A stretch of 64,000 bases of DNA from Tyto alba (GCF_018691265.1 NW_024881278.1:3858001-3922000); one strand, 5' to 3'; positions 1 through 13,269 are shown, counted from the first letter of the stretch. Program-made: numbers and translations. Notes: generated by a model not told the origin, from the sequence alone.

Positions 1-1427
1 ACAAGAAGGAGCCACAGCACACACACTTTAACGTGAGAGGAGAGCAACTGCATAGATATTTACTACTTAAAGCCCCCAGACAATCTGAGACTACATCAGA
101 CAAAAGTCAGTAGACAATGGCTTCCAATTTGTACGACCAACTTCAGACTCCTCAAAGACTCATAAACCTGGGTAAATTGGACTTGTTTGGCTCTTCCGAA
201 CCGGGCAACCTCAGTACATCAAACCCAGTGGTGACTTGCCCATCTCCAGAATCGCTGGCCCTTGGTTAGTCATGACACGAGACATCCCGAGGCCCACACC
301 AGTCACCAGCAGCTGTCAGACTGGGGAGCCCACCCACTACCCACTCAGGCACCACCATGCAGTACAGGAGGATGATCTTCCAGCTCTAACACACACCCGG
401 TCCTTGACACTGCAAGCTTATAAATACAGGGTTGCGAGTTGTATTTTGATCCATTAATTTCTATGAGGAGAGATTACAGGTACACAACAAAATCATCCCA
501 TCTACCAACATTTTTAAATGGAAAACGTGTTTTAAGTCAGCTAAATAAGTTAGTTCCAGGGAAGATTTTGGAAAATGGCTAGGGAAAACTACACTTATCC
601 TGCAAAAACGTGGAAGCGATACTTCCCAACTGAAAAGATTTGGCAGGTATAAAGCATTTATATATCTCATAGCAAAATGCAGAATGTTTTTCTTAAAATA
701 TTTTAAGGAGAAATAAAATACGTATTTCGAATACCCTTTTCTGAACATGTGTTATAGTCCAGATTACACAACGCTGCTTCTATTAAAAACAAAGCCTAGT
801 CTAAAAAAAAACCCAACCACGTTCATGGTGTTTTGAAATAAGAAATAGATGACTAGGAGCATTTTCTTCATTAAGTAACAAATTGCTTCTCAGAGATGGT
901 TATTTTAAGACAGAGCACAAGTGGACGATCCTCAGCTGGTGTAAATTATCACTGTTGCAGGGAGCTCTATTTTTAACAGATGAAGATTTGCCCCTAAGCA
1001 TCTGTCAGTGAAGCAGGCCAGGGAACCACAGGCATGTATATGGAAAGGCATTGATTCTAAATAATGACAGGAGACTTACAACACTTTGGACAATTACCGG
1101 GACAGGGGGATACACAAAGGATGAGGAAAGTCACAGTAAGGAAAGGAGCAGGAAAGCAGCACAGCAATACTGATAACTCTATAGGTATGGCAACAGTGCA
1201 CTGAAATCTGTGTTACAACCCTCCCTTCTAAACCCTGTGCCGCAGATCCCGTATAGTAATTGTGCTCAAGCATCTGAGCTGAGTCAGCACCTCTGGTTCC
1301 TCCCTATAGCAGTCAGTGACAGCTGGTGATCGCGCTGCTGAAATCAAAACAATGGTTATTCTGAACAGTGGGATAAAACATTTAGAGGCAAAGATTTTAA
1401 GATAGTCATTTTCATGCGCATCTTGGC

Positions 1428-1610
1428 TCAACGCGTCTAGCCAGCGTATCTGAGACTGCCTCCTCGACGTCGGGAGGACGCGCCCCCCCGCGCCGCACGC
1501 CGTGCTCGGCTGGCCTCTGCCTGTGTGGCACCAGGCGTTGGGCAACCCGGCTCAAGGCTGGAAATCAGCCTGTCCCTCTTAATAACCGGGGCACTCTCCC
1601 GTAGAGCTGG
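1428..1610. other. Short CpG-dense patch
   Basis: By hand count about 18 CpG in roughly 180 bp, densest at 1463-1510 (a CGACGTCGG palindrome and a CCGCGCCGCACGCCG string). The flanks are AT-rich. No repeat family recognised; too short to be a convincing promoter island. Confidence 0.4.
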
Positions 1611-4600
1611 ACTTGCTTGCTGGGGGGTGGCCATCCTGAGCCATTGTTTCATTTTCTGGTTGTTTTTCCCATAACCTTTGTTGGTGTAACCCAATACAGT
1701 CATGCGCTCAACAAGCCACAAAGCCCGTGCTTGATGGGGTGTTAACAGGCTGTAACAGAGCAGCTTCAAAATCACCATATGCATAGGAAAGAGTACTTGA
1801 GAGATCAGCCAGCTACCATTTTAAACAAAATATCTTTCCCAGCATTACATGTAATACTTCAATAAGTTCAGAAGATAAGAGGAGAGGGAAAAAAAAGTTT
1901 CCTAGTGTCACCCACATAAGCGGTACCTTTCTGCATCCTGAAAGCTTGCCTTTTCCTGCATGGATGGCAGATACGCTGCTGACAATAACCATCCTATTGC
2001 TTCATTTGCAGGAAAGCACGAGACTGGAGCTGTCGCATGAGATTTGCAGACACGATCCACACCAAGCTAGCTGGGCAACACTGCATTTTAAAACTATAAA
2101 CTTTCATTGCTTGGCGTTTGTCACTTGTGAGATACAAAACCCATTAAAATGAGTAGCCCAACTACTGGTAAGGAATAACTTCTAATTACATGACATAATC
2201 CTTAATTACCATTTACCCAGAGATGAAGCCTTGATTCGCAGGTGATAAATGATGTGACACTGAATGTATGGGAGTAGTTAGTCACATCCCTGAGACACCA
2301 TGGATATGCCACCACTAAGCATCTTTATGTCAAGTTTGGGTACCTTTTTAAAGGGCCACTTATGCTCAAAAAGCAGTGACAGACATAAAAGCTGTGGAGG
2401 GAGGTGATTTGGACTTAAATTCAGAGCAGATAATTCTGTCAAGGAAACATTATGAAAATGATGAAAACTAGCAGAAGCAGATTAAATTTATACTGTGCTG
2501 GATTCACTGCCACCACTTTTAACAACAGTCTTTATCCCTCACGCAACCAAATTTATGCTAATCTCTTCAAGACTTCCAGAAACTAAAACCAGAGAAACTC
2601 ACGATTTTCAGCATTTCGAAACTTATTCCACAATACCCTGCTTTAATGCCCATTTCTTTTTCATTTTTACTTTAACTCCCCCATGAAAGCCCATTTTAGC
2701 CTACTCTAGTAAATACTGTAGGGTATTTACTCGGGACGTCAAAGCGCTGGCGGTACTTCCATTTCATTGTAAAAGGCCGAGATAACAAATACAGATTTAT
2801 TATTAAATGTCCCACCTTTCACACTATGCAAAATCACCCAGCCTGCAGCCTACTTTTGGCAGTCCTCTTTCCCAAGGGCCCTTTAGGAAGAGGCTATCAG
2901 CCAGATTAATTATTTTAACAATAGCAGTCTTTTCCTACTGCCATTTTTTCTGTCACCATTATATGACACAAAGCAGGGGGGAGGCAGGATGAATTTATGC
3001 AGCCTGTAATATATCTCAGTCTAAAGCTTCCCAGAAGCACCAGATTCAGCGTGCGAATACAAAGCCATCAGCCTCGCGTGACTAGTTACAGGGGACAAGA
3101 GAGAGCCTGGCATGTCCCTGCTTCTGGAAGGGGTCGCATGGTCCATCTGGCTGGCAAGGTTGACCACCACAAGACGACAGGTGGGGTCAGTGGTTAAAAA
3201 ACCAGAACTAAAATAACCTTCTCCTGCCCGTCGTCATTCCTTACGATACATTAGGTTTCAAATGGAAAACGTGGCAACTCATAAATCCTTTGATGTTCAA
3301 TAACTTATGTACGGTTCATTTACTGGCCCCGCTCTCTTGACAGGTACGTGACAGGACCATAATGGCAGCAGCACGTGATCCCTGCGCGGCACACAACGAA
3401 GGGCCGCATCCTGACCTTCCTGTGCGTCTCACGTGGGAGCCTTGACCCTCCAGGAGCAAGCGAGGTGCTCCGGGTCCTCCCGACAGGCAGGACAGCCTGG
3501 GACCAGCGAGTCACCCGGGAGCTGGCCCAGCACCCTGTAGCTCCCGCACTGCTGCCGCTGGGTCGCAGGGCCTGGAAAGGGATCCTCAGGGATCCCTAGC
3601 ACCTGCTATAGACACAGATGTAAGCTGGGTGCTTTCATTGGGGGGAAAAAAAAGAAAAAAAAAGGATGGACAGCATTTATAAAAAATTAAGAATTAGGGA
3701 TTTTCTCACTCCAAGATAACACCTGAAGTTAGCAGCCCATAGTAGGTAGGGTAAGACAAAACCAAGGATTACCTAACTCCTCGTTTTTTTATTGTTTTTT
3801 ACAACTCAGAGCCACAGATCTGCATGGAAGGAGAAGGAATCGTTCCTCTTTCAACCTGAGTCACCCTGGGTGTCAGGACCTGCCCTTCTACTAGGGCGAC
3901 CACAGCCTCACAGCTCCTTATTTCAAATTTAGTCTTTTTGCAGATGCTGGTCCCAAAGATGCAAAACAATGTGGGCACCGGAGATTAGTTCATGTGAATG
4001 GGCTGTAGCGTACATTTTATTTAACAGAAAACATAAAGCAGTTGGCACTCTGCAGTCTACTCTGTAATGTTTACAAAATGATAATAACCCCAAAGAAACG
4101 CCAACAGGAACTTAGCAAAAGTTAAACAAATCACCTTCAAAGTGGCACTCTGACACAATGGTGTCAAAACACATTTCCTTTCCCACTGGAGCAATCCAAT
4201 TATTTCATACTGGCAAACAAAGGGGAGAAAAGCGGTTTTAAACCCATGGGAAAATGGCAAATTTACAGGGAGACAAGAGTGTCTGGTGAGCTCACAGAAC
4301 TCCTCAGGGTGAAGCTGGACTTCTTCAGGGAAGACCTTCTGAAGGCAAGGGGTGTTTGACAGAGAAAAGACTACAGGATTAGCCCAGAGGGTCTCACCCA
4401 TGTCAGCACAAATCTGTGAGAGGACAGTGTCATCTTCATGACTCCAACAGGCACCAGATAGTAATCCCTGCCACGAAATGAAAAAATTTGATGCCCCTAT
4501 GATGTGCCCCTCCTCAATAACCAACAGACAAGCAAATGAGACTGAATAAAATAATTTATTTTCCTACTACTTCAGGGCTGGCCAGTGTAAAGTCACATGT

Positions 4601-5240
4601 GTATCAGTGCTTAGAAAAGAAAGCCTGAAATGTCATCAGGCACTGCAGTGAGGAGGAAGCAGTTATGCAGAACCTGCCATGCTGTGCAATATTCTTAATT
4701 TCTTACAGAAAGTCCAGTGTGTTTTTGTACATACCCTTGCCAAATGTTGGCAATTTTAATGCTTTTATGATTACCTATCAGCCATATGTTTTGCAGCACT
4801 TAGTCTCTCAAAATGGAGATATGATACTAGTATTATTTAAGAGTACCACAAGAGACAGGGCATATATCAAACATACAAATTACAATCAGATGTGGCTACC
4901 CCCAAGCAGAAAAGGAAATTTGAGATGTAAGAGTGACCCCAAGTTTAGCCTGCCATCTTATGCAGAATTTATATGTTTATCAGGTAACAGTTTATTAATT
5001 TGGCAAAGATTGCCTCTTAATATGCAAGAGGTTAAGTGTCTTTTGTACACAAACTGACAGATATCCTCACAGGCAAATGGGAACATCTGATTAGGAGAGG
5101 GACCTGGCTAAGCTCTGGCGGTCAGGAGAGCGACATCCAACGACACAACCTAGATTTCCAACTCAATGCTTTATTTATTTCTCTGCCATGTTTCCTCCAA
5201 AGAGGCAATGCTTACAGAGCGAAGACAAACGTTTAAAGGG

Positions 5241-5264
5241 AAAAAAAAAAAAAAAAAAAAAAAA
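5241..5264 (+). repeat. Poly(A) tract, 24 nt
   Basis: Uninterrupted run of A. No retroposed gene recognisable upstream. Confidence 0.95.
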
Positions 5265-8200
5265 GAAGTCAAATGTCTCTTTCTCACAGAAAAATCAAGG
5301 GCTACTTCCCCCTGCACTTCACACCCATGAAAACCACTCGGCAGCTCTCCTCCCATTCCTGCCTGGGGTGTGAATGATTCAGCTGTCAGCTGGACACAAC
5401 GGCATGGCCATAGACTTCACTGCCAGCTGAGGCTGGGATGGAGAAGTGAGCGGCTCAACCTAGGATACTTTCGTAGAGAAACTCCAGAATTCTTTGAATA
5501 GGATGTTAGTACAAAGCTTAAGAAATCCGGGGGCCTATGACCTAAAGAACTGGTAAATCTGTGCTAGCTCTACCTTGCCATGCAAGCACAGGTCAAGAAC
5601 AATGAATCCTGAAACAGCCGTAAATTCAAAGTCCAGTGACTACAAGTTGAATATGCCTAATACTGCCAGCAAGAAGAGCTGGGCTGTCAGTGAGATTAAC
5701 AACACTTACTACAGAAGTCCAGCACAAGATGCCTTAACTTGAAGTAGAAGGGAAAGAGCTTAAAATATCCCTGGCTATCTGTCCATTAGCAATCGGTGAG
5801 CATGCTAGGAGCAGATCTGTAGGCCAGGGATTCTGCTGGTGATGCAAACCTGACGTTTGATTCTTACGTATGCCAGGGCTGAGGAAGGGGTCTGCTTTAG
5901 CACTATAGACGAACACCCACTCATGGTGGGACCTGGAGCACAACTCCTAATTTAGTTTCATCCTGTTTGTGTATGCCACGCCTGCTCTGCAATGTGAAAC
6001 AGGGGAGATTTGCTTCAAAGCACACTTCTAAAGCACGAGCGTGCACCAATCTGTTGGCATGAAAAGAACTAGTGAAGCATACCTGTGCAGGGCAGGCTGC
6101 TGGCTGCAGGAACAATGCAGTCGGACATACAATGGGAGCACTCTGGAGAACAACAGAATGAGCAGTGAACCAAGGCACTGATAAAAAGCCAAGCAGTATT
6201 CAACACTGAGGAGGTATCTTAGCCAAGAACCAGTGACACCTGACACCTTGAGTTACAACGGGTTCCCTTACCGAAACATAAAAGAAATGTGTGCCAGCTA
6301 TAAAAAATAGCCTGTTGCAAATGTTAATTTTTAAGGGTGACCGTGGTAGCAGGAACCGATGTGCGCATACAGGCATAGCCACGTTGGTTTACGTATGTGA
6401 ACAAACACATGCATGAATGACCAGGCAAAGTAAAAGACCCCCCCAACAACTGACAGCAGTAGTTATGCATCCAGCTATATTGTAGTTGCAATACACAAAA
6501 AGAGCTGAATATTGAGAAAACAGAGTAAATACAAACCACAGCGTGGCAGCACGTGCGGGAGCGCATTATATTACGTAACATGTCAAAAACACGACAAAAT
6601 TATGTATTTCTGTTTTGTTTACTTTCCGACACTACTTCCTTCCCTGTGTCTCAAATTGTTGTCGTAACAACGTTTTGCCTTGGGCTACAGGAACAGGAGG
6701 GAGAAGAGTCTCCCTTGAGCACCCACCACCAAAGTCCTCCAGCCCTTGGCTGGGAGATGTACACCCAGCTCTGGTCCTTCCTGGCTTCTTGGGTGAGGGG
6801 CAGCACAGAACTGCTGGAGAACTGGACAGCTTCAACACACAGCTCTGCCCTAAAGCATAACCCGGCTTCTAAAAGCCTAAAGGCCTCTTATCAAGACTGC
6901 AGACAAAGTGTCAAACAACAACCCACTAATGTGCCACAATTCAGGACATTTAGGAGACTTGTATTTTTATTAATCTATGTAAAAGATTGGTGACGTGGCA
7001 TCACAGCATTCCTAAAGTGACACAGCACAAAGAACTGTCTGAAGTGCTGCTTATGTTGACGAATGTCTCCCAAATCTCAATAGACTCAATAACTAGCCAG
7101 AGATATAGTTGTCACACTGCTAGGAAAATTATTCAAAACTATCGCAAACTCATAAATATCCCCAAAATTTAGGGAACGAAAAATTCAAGTATTTGATTTA
7201 TGTCTCTAGCACAGAGCACCACTGAGTCCCTTGTATTACGAAAGTTATGGCAAAACTTCAGACCAATTACTAAGACAAAACTCCAATAAAAAATTTGTAC
7301 TGTAAAACAATGGAAGGTCAAGGTGTCCCCGAACTGTTTTATCGCTTTGTCTTTGTAGTTCACTGGAAGAAATATGAAGCAATTGCAAGTGAAGATGGTG
7401 ACGGGTGGAAGGGGAGGATGAGGATCAACAGCACCATCAGCTCTTCACCCTCCTAGGAGAAAGGTAAGTCTGGGAGCTGGAAACCCCAACATGGACACTT
7501 GTGGCATCCCAGCCAAAGCCCGGCTGACGTGGGAACACTGCACACAGTGGGCTCTGACATGTCTATTCACTGCTAAGAACGATGATGCCCTTAATACACA
7601 AAATTGATTTTCCTCTTGTGTTTGCTAAAACTTTTAACTCTTGGCAATCTCTGGTTTTACCGAGGGTTCCCAAGAGTTTCTGAAGCTGAACTAATTGTTT
7701 CCCTAAGCAAGCCATACACGGACGTGGGCACCTGACTTGTCTCTAGAGGCATTTCAGCTCAGTAATTTGGCTGCAACCTTTCACTTCCTTCTGGTTCCAA
7801 ACAATGCATCTGCAGGCTTGCTCTGAAGCACACCAGCCATTTAACCACACACAAAGAGATTTCTTCCTCCCCAAAGAAAAAAAAAAAAAGTCAGATTTGT
7901 GATTTTCCTTGAAAAGAAAAGGTATAATTACCAACCATTAGTAGTACATCCTCCCCCCCACAAAAGGTCGAATACTAACATTCCTTAAGGGGTTTCCTGA
8001 GACTTTTTGCTTGGTAAAAATATCTGACAAGAGTGGAAAAAAAACCCTTCACAACATAAGCAGCATGGAGTCCTTCTGCCACATAATACACTTCTTATTT
8101 TGGTAATAATGAAAGGAAAGTTGGGCGCTTTCTAAAGCAATTTGTTCCAGATTGCTAGCTCCCACTGTACAAAAATAATGACCCCTTCCCCACCCCATCA

Positions 8201-9290
8201 AAACAGTAGCACGCAATCCCGGCCGCACAATATCCCATTGTGGTGCTCTGAATGCCACACTGGCAGAGGGACTGGTGCGAAGGAGGGAGCACAATCACCT
8301 CTTTGCCCTCCTACTGCTGCCAGTGCCAGTTCAGGGTAACATGACTCACAGCCCCTGCCAATATGTTGATCTGAGCGAAGGAAGAAAGAGGCCGCGCTAA
8401 GATAAATGCATGGACAAATGCCACGCTCCAGCCTCGCCTCCTTTTAAACGCTGGAGGAACTTGGGAGAGGGCTCTTCTGATGGAGATAAACCGCAGACAC
8501 CCGCTGCTGAGCAGCATAGCCCGCTTCAGCAGCCTTGTGTTCTCTGTTTAGAGGCACACTTGGGCTCGGCCGTTTTAAAGAATAACAAATCTCCTTGTTC
8601 TTATGATCCTGGCGTATAAATCAGAACCCTGCTTTGCACACAGAGAGAAGCTCATGATTTTTAACCTGGGCTTCAGCTCTCCCTGCTTTTTTGCCTCGTT
8701 TCACACCTTCCCGTCCTCTGCCCTCCTACATTTATCAGATGAGTAGATGGATGAGTTGAACACTCCCCCACAATCCACACTGAGCAACTGTGAGGGCAGC
8801 CTGAAGGTCCATAAACAGGCTGAAACCACTTTGCAAAAACAGTGCACATTGTACAGGAATGGAGGGACATTGCAACCCGAAGCAAAATCACATACACTCA
8901 ATTCCTCTGTTCCGTGAAAAACACATCCTACCACTGAGGATGCAATTAAAAAAAACAACCTCTGTGCTCAGGGAAAGCAAATGAGCTGACAAATAGCATT
9001 TGTACTTCTAAGTGCTTCAGCCACTTCCAAGGCTTCCCACCGAGGCCAGCGTGCCCAGCGAGGCCCTGCGATGTGGAAGGCAGAATCCCATCGCCAGGAG
9101 ACTGCCGTGGCACAACTTGCTGCGTGAAGGCAAGAGAAAACACCCAGGCGAGTGGTGTGCAGGGTGCTGCAGGCCTTGCAGGCGGCCCACCACGTTCCTA
9201 TGTGGGCTGCAGCCCTGTGACTATCACAGCTGCTCTTCCCCCAACCCCTACTTGCTGTCCTCGCATGTAAAGCCCAAGCTGATATTTCAC

Positions 9291-9305
9291 TTTTTTTTTT
9301 TTTTT
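9291..9305. repeat. Poly(T) tract, 15 nt
   Basis: Uninterrupted run of T between TATTTCAC and GTTTCCC. Confidence 0.95.
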
Positions 9306-10273
9306 GTTTCCCATGACTCTCCCAATGGCTCTTGCTTTTTCCACAAGCCGGCGACGGTGAGGCTCTGAGCCGGTCGCTTCCTGCAGGACTCGGTTAACAG
9401 TTCTGTTTTGTTTATGGCTCCTTTCAGTTTAGCCACATAATTATGTCCGTTTGCAGTGCAGAAATGAATTCCAAGAATAAAGTGACTCACATTCATTAAG
9501 GCTGTTTGTACAGAATTTGACAATGTTGTACTCCATCCAGAAAGGACTCCGTGTCCATGTTTGCAGCGAGGCTGGATGGACTCATGACAATGATGAGATA
9601 AGTGTGTAAACTGAGATGCACCCACCTCCGCCTCCACCACATGACCAGGAGCACACAGAAGGCTGGCAATGAGAAACCACTAGTTTCCTTAGGTACCACA
9701 GGAAAAGCTTTCACGGCTCGCCACAGAACTACAACTATATTTAAAAAAAGAGGTGGTGGTGGGTTTTGTTTGCTTGGGGGTTTGTTTACAAATTAGGAGG
9801 ATGCTATATTTTGCTGGGCAATGGAGAACATCTCATACCCATGCAAACCGTGTTGTAACATTAAACAGGTTTTGTACCTGACAAAAAGCACATTCCAATT
9901 TTTCTGGAATTCTTTTTAGAAGTTATTGGGAGGTTTTCACTCCAAAAGACCTGTGACAGTTTATTCCTATAGCCTTGTATCAAATGGCACAATTTTGATT
10001 ATTTAAAGTTGGATCCAGGATAACACAGTACATAGTTTTAAAGCTGTCAATACATAGACCACAACCACACTTCTGGACAGGCAAAGCGATGCTTACACGT
10101 AACCCAAGAGAGGCAAGGACACAAGGGAGGAGACTAAAACACTGGTGTAAACTTTATCTGCAGTCCCAGAATCCAACAGCACAGTCCCCTGAACCACAGG
10201 CTTTTGCCGGTACACCCATAGAGAACAATTTTACGTACCTCGAAGCCCCCGACTTCAGCACAGTGTGAAAGCT

Positions 10274-10312
10274 TTTATTTTTTTTTTTTTAAATATTAAA
10301 AAAAAAAAAAAA
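10274..10312. repeat. T-run / A-run inverted repeat
   Basis: T13 (10278-10290), a short AAATATT, then A15 (10298-10312). The two arms are complementary and could form an AT-only hairpin. Confidence 0.85.
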
Positions 10313-10430
10313 GTCATAAGCTTATAACTTACCAACTCTTTACATTTATTTTGGGATACTTGCCCATTAAAAGCTACATAGCAGACCCTGAGATAGCTCA
10401 TGGAAAATTTAATATTGTTCTTCAAGAATT

Positions 10431-10455
10431 AGGTCAGAACCTGATATTCTGACCT
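10431..10455. repeat. Short perfect inverted repeat
   Basis: AGGTCAGAA and TTCTGACCT form a 9-bp stem around a 7-nt loop. Likely incidental. Confidence 0.7.
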
Positions 10456-11193
10456 CTGTGCACTACTGCTGAGCAGTGTGAGCAAAAGTCAGTATAACCT
10501 GATGCTTTCAGCGGAGGGTTGCCACCTCTTTAGTGTAAAATATTCCAAACGACCCCAAGGGGATTCAAGCTATTAATGGATACTCCTTCTCTCACACTGT
10601 CTCCCCTCCCACTGACAGCAGTGTATACTATTTCCATCAGCGAATAAACATTCTGCAATTTTAAAACAAGATGTCCTTCTCACTCACAATCAGCAAGTGT
10701 CATCTCTGAGATGTGTCTTGTCCTCTGGCAAACACAGCAACTGTTTCTGTACTGAAGTGGCAAGTGAAATCTGCATCTGGTACTGACTTTAGCTAGAAAA
10801 GTGGTTTGCTTTTTAAAAAAATTAATCTGATTTTCAAAATCACCCAAGTAACACTAAAGCTGTGTCCTGCTGACTATCAATAGCAACTAAATCTTTAGGC
10901 GATGACACAATATAAAAATTGTTGGAGCAGAAAGGAACAGAAAGATTTCACAGATTGAATGTGGCTATTTGCAATTTTTCATACCACATGTAAAAAAGCG
11001 ATAGTGACTGCACAGTACTATGCACAGAACATTTTCCAAAAAATCAAATATCAATGAATACGCATATTGCTTTTGCTACATGAAATGAAAACCAATTGCG
11101 CAGACCTGAGCTCTGGAGCTGGTTATATTTTGACTAACAGGTACTGCTAGACTGAAGGAGAGTAGACAGCTTTCCTTCCCGAAAATTTTGTGG

Positions 11194-11198
11194 ACCAC
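11194..11198. repeat. Left target-site duplication of the solo LTR
   Basis: ACCAC immediately before the TG of the LTR, identical to 12270-12274. Confidence 0.85.
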
Positions 11199-11356
11199 TG
11201 TCCTGAGTTTGACTGAGTGGTGGGTTTTTTTTGGTGGCAGGGGAGGGGGCTATCGGGGCGGCCCCCTGGGAGAAGCTTCTTGAAGCTCCCCCAGATCCAC
11301 GTCAGCTCCACTTCTGCACCAAAACTGAGCCCATCAGCTGCGCCTCTGCGAGAACG

Positions 11357-11364
11357 TATTTAAG
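11357..11364 (+). promoter_or_regulatory. TATA-like box of the LTR promoter
   Basis: TATTTAAG about 160 bp into the LTR, where U3 should end. Whether it is active is unknown. It would drive transcription rightwards, antisense to PLCB1. Confidence 0.45.
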
Positions 11365-11718
11365 AAGAGACGTGGTGAGGAGCAGTGGGACTTGTGAGGA
11401 GGAGTTGCTGCAGCTGCGTGAACACCAAGGTCAGTGGAGGAACAGAGGAAGAAAGGAGGGGGGAGGTGTGCTGGAGCAGAGACCCCCCTGTATCCTGTGG
11501 TGAGACGGCAGGGCGGCCCCCCCTGCCACCCATGAAGATCTACGGTGGAGCAGACATTGATTTATGGCCTGTGGCTTCTGCTTGCATGATCAAGGTGCTG
11601 TGCCCGAAGAAGGCCGGGGTCTCATGGGAAAAGGCAGCCCCGCTGCTGTAATTCAGTGCTGGGAGGATTGCAGCATGCGGGGGAGTCCCACGCCGGTGCA
11701 GCTCGGGAAGGGCTGCAG

Positions 11719-11820
11719 CCGTGGGAGGGAATCCAGTCGGAGGAAGTTAGTGACCCATGACGGAGCAGTGTGGGGAACGCTGCGGTCCGTGTGAGGGACT
11801 CACGTCGGAGAAAGTTTGTG
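11719..11820 (+). repeat. Imperfect internal duplication within the LTR
   Basis: The 34-nt segment at 11719-11752 (begins CCGTGGGAGGGA, ends GAAGTTAGTG) recurs at 11787-11820 (begins CCGTGTGAGGGA, ends AAAGTTTGTG), with 28 of 34 bases matching and 68 bp between starts. A related GGAGCAG motif also appears twice (11762 and 11854). It looks like an old tandem duplication in the transcribed part of the LTR. Confidence 0.6.
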
Positions 11821-12076
11821 GAGGACTGTCTGCTGTGAGAGGGGGACCACGATGGAGCAGGGGGAAGACGTTCCAGAAGCTCCCCTCACCGAAGATAAGG
11901 GAAGCAGCAGCACTGACTGCACCCCCCATTCCCTGCCCCTGCGCCACTGGGGGAGGAGGTAGAGATATCGGGAGCAGAGCTGAGCCCGGGAAGAAGGGAG
12001 GGGTGGGGGGAAGGTGGTCTCAAGATGTGGCAATGCTTCTCACTGTCCTACTCTGTTAAGTGTTGTTAGTGTCCGT

Positions 12077-12082
12077 AATAAA
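12077..12082 (+). terminator. LTR polyadenylation signal
   Basis: AATAAA (in CCGTAATAAATGC) followed by a run of seven T and later a TTTTGTT stretch. It sits about 190 bp before the LTR end, in the place expected for the R/U5 boundary. Confidence 0.55.
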
Positions 12083-12269
12083 TGCATGTACTTTTTTTCC
12101 TTCCCCTAACGAGTCTGCCTTTTGTTCATGACCATAAAGGGGGATTTTCCCCTCCCGGTCCTATCTCAAACCCCAAGCCTGGCTCATTTGTCCCTTCTCA
12201 TTGCTGGAAGAGAAGGGGGAGAGAGTGGCTGCGTGGTGTTTGGCTGCCGCCCAGGCTCAAACCACGACA

Positions 12270-12274
12270 ACCAC
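12270..12274. repeat. Right target-site duplication of the solo LTR
   Basis: ACCAC immediately after the CA of the LTR, identical to 11194-11198. A perfect pair suggests a fairly recent insertion or slow decay. Confidence 0.85.
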
Positions 12275-13269
12275 CAAGTTCATATATTCAGAGTAAATGT
12301 GTCCTATAAGGCTACACTGAAAAATGTGGTTTTCTCTGCTCATTCTTCCATCTGCTAGAGAGCAGGAGATAGACTGAGTTTTAAAGTTGCACCACCGAAA
12401 ACCACCTCACTTTGTTCATTCCCCCCCAAAGGACTAATATTGTTTAGTTTTCCAAAATCTGAATTTATTACTTCCAGCAATCCAGATGGGAATTGATTGG
12501 GCGAAAATGCAAGAGCTGTCCAAACAGAAGCCTGACACAAGAGCTACTGCCCAAAATGTGAAGCTATCCCAAGAGCTGGAAAAGGTCATATGTTTTTACT
12601 TCTGCAGGCAATTAAGCAACACAGTGGCTTATTCAGGGATTAGATCCATTCTTCAAGTAGAAAGACTGAATAACTTCCTCAGTGTAATATTGGTAGGCAA
12701 TTTTGCTACTGAGTTAATGCAACTTGAAGCTAAATTTCAAATACCTTACCCACCTCACCTGTGGATTCAGCTCAGGAAGCATGGTATGAATTTCCACAGC
12801 TCCTCCCGGGAAGGACAGCAGAGCCACCCGGCCCCTCACCTGTACGCATGCATCACCGAGGCGCTCGCAAGAGCCAACCACCTTGTCATGCCACGAAACC
12901 GGGGCTGACCCAGTGAACCAGAACCGACGTGTTCAGTAGCACGCTGGAGCGAGTGAGCTCTCCTGGGGCAGTAAAGCAGACATTACAACCAAATGGCATG
13001 AACCTCCTAGGGTATAAAGCTCAATAACAGATTTTAGAGGGTAGAAATTGTCAATAGCTTTTATTTTTCCTCTACACTTATGTTTACAAAACTATTGGGA
13101 AATAGATTTTTTTATGTCCTCTTCTCACAAAACCTATGGTGTATGACGAAGTGATACTACTAAAACACTAGAAGAACCCTGAAGTAATACATAGTCACAA
13201 ACAGCACTGAATCACAAAGCACTAGTATTTCTCAAACATCCCTTCCAGCAACACGCAATATAAAAAATT

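Larger units (their letters stand above)
1..11193. other. Intronic sequence left of the LTR
   Basis: Apart from the CpG-dense patch at 1.43-1.61 kb, a moderately CpG-rich stretch at 3.33-3.58 kb and a few homopolymers, I see no repeat, RNA gene or exon. Frames such as 4057-4524 (155 codons, minus) match nothing known. Confidence 0.6.
11199..12269 (+). mobile_element. Solo LTR of an avian ERVL-type endogenous retrovirus
   Basis: Seen: a 1071-bp block starts TGTCCTGAGTTTG and ends CTCAAACCACGACA, so it has the TG...CA termini of an LTR. It is flanked on both sides by the identical pentamer ACCAC (11194-11198 and 12270-12274). Inside are a TATTTAAG box at 11357 and one AATAAA at 12077-12082 followed by a T-rich stretch, both on the plus strand, which sets the orientation. 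Known: from memory, bird ERVL LTRs begin TGTCCTGGTTT and end AAACCACGACA, and ERVL insertions make 5-bp target duplications. No gag, pol, env or second LTR is present, so recombination between two LTRs probably removed the interior. It is much richer in GC than its flanks and antisense to PLCB1. Small frames of 60-100 codons inside are not viral genes. Confidence 0.9.

Noticed and set aside
4057..4524. 155-codon minus-strand frame
   Set aside because: No recognisable family. By my rough estimate a few frames this long are expected by chance in 64 kb over six frames.
11231..12059. Several 75-100-codon frames inside the LTR
   Set aside because: LTRs of this type do not encode proteins; the frames come from GC-rich sequence.
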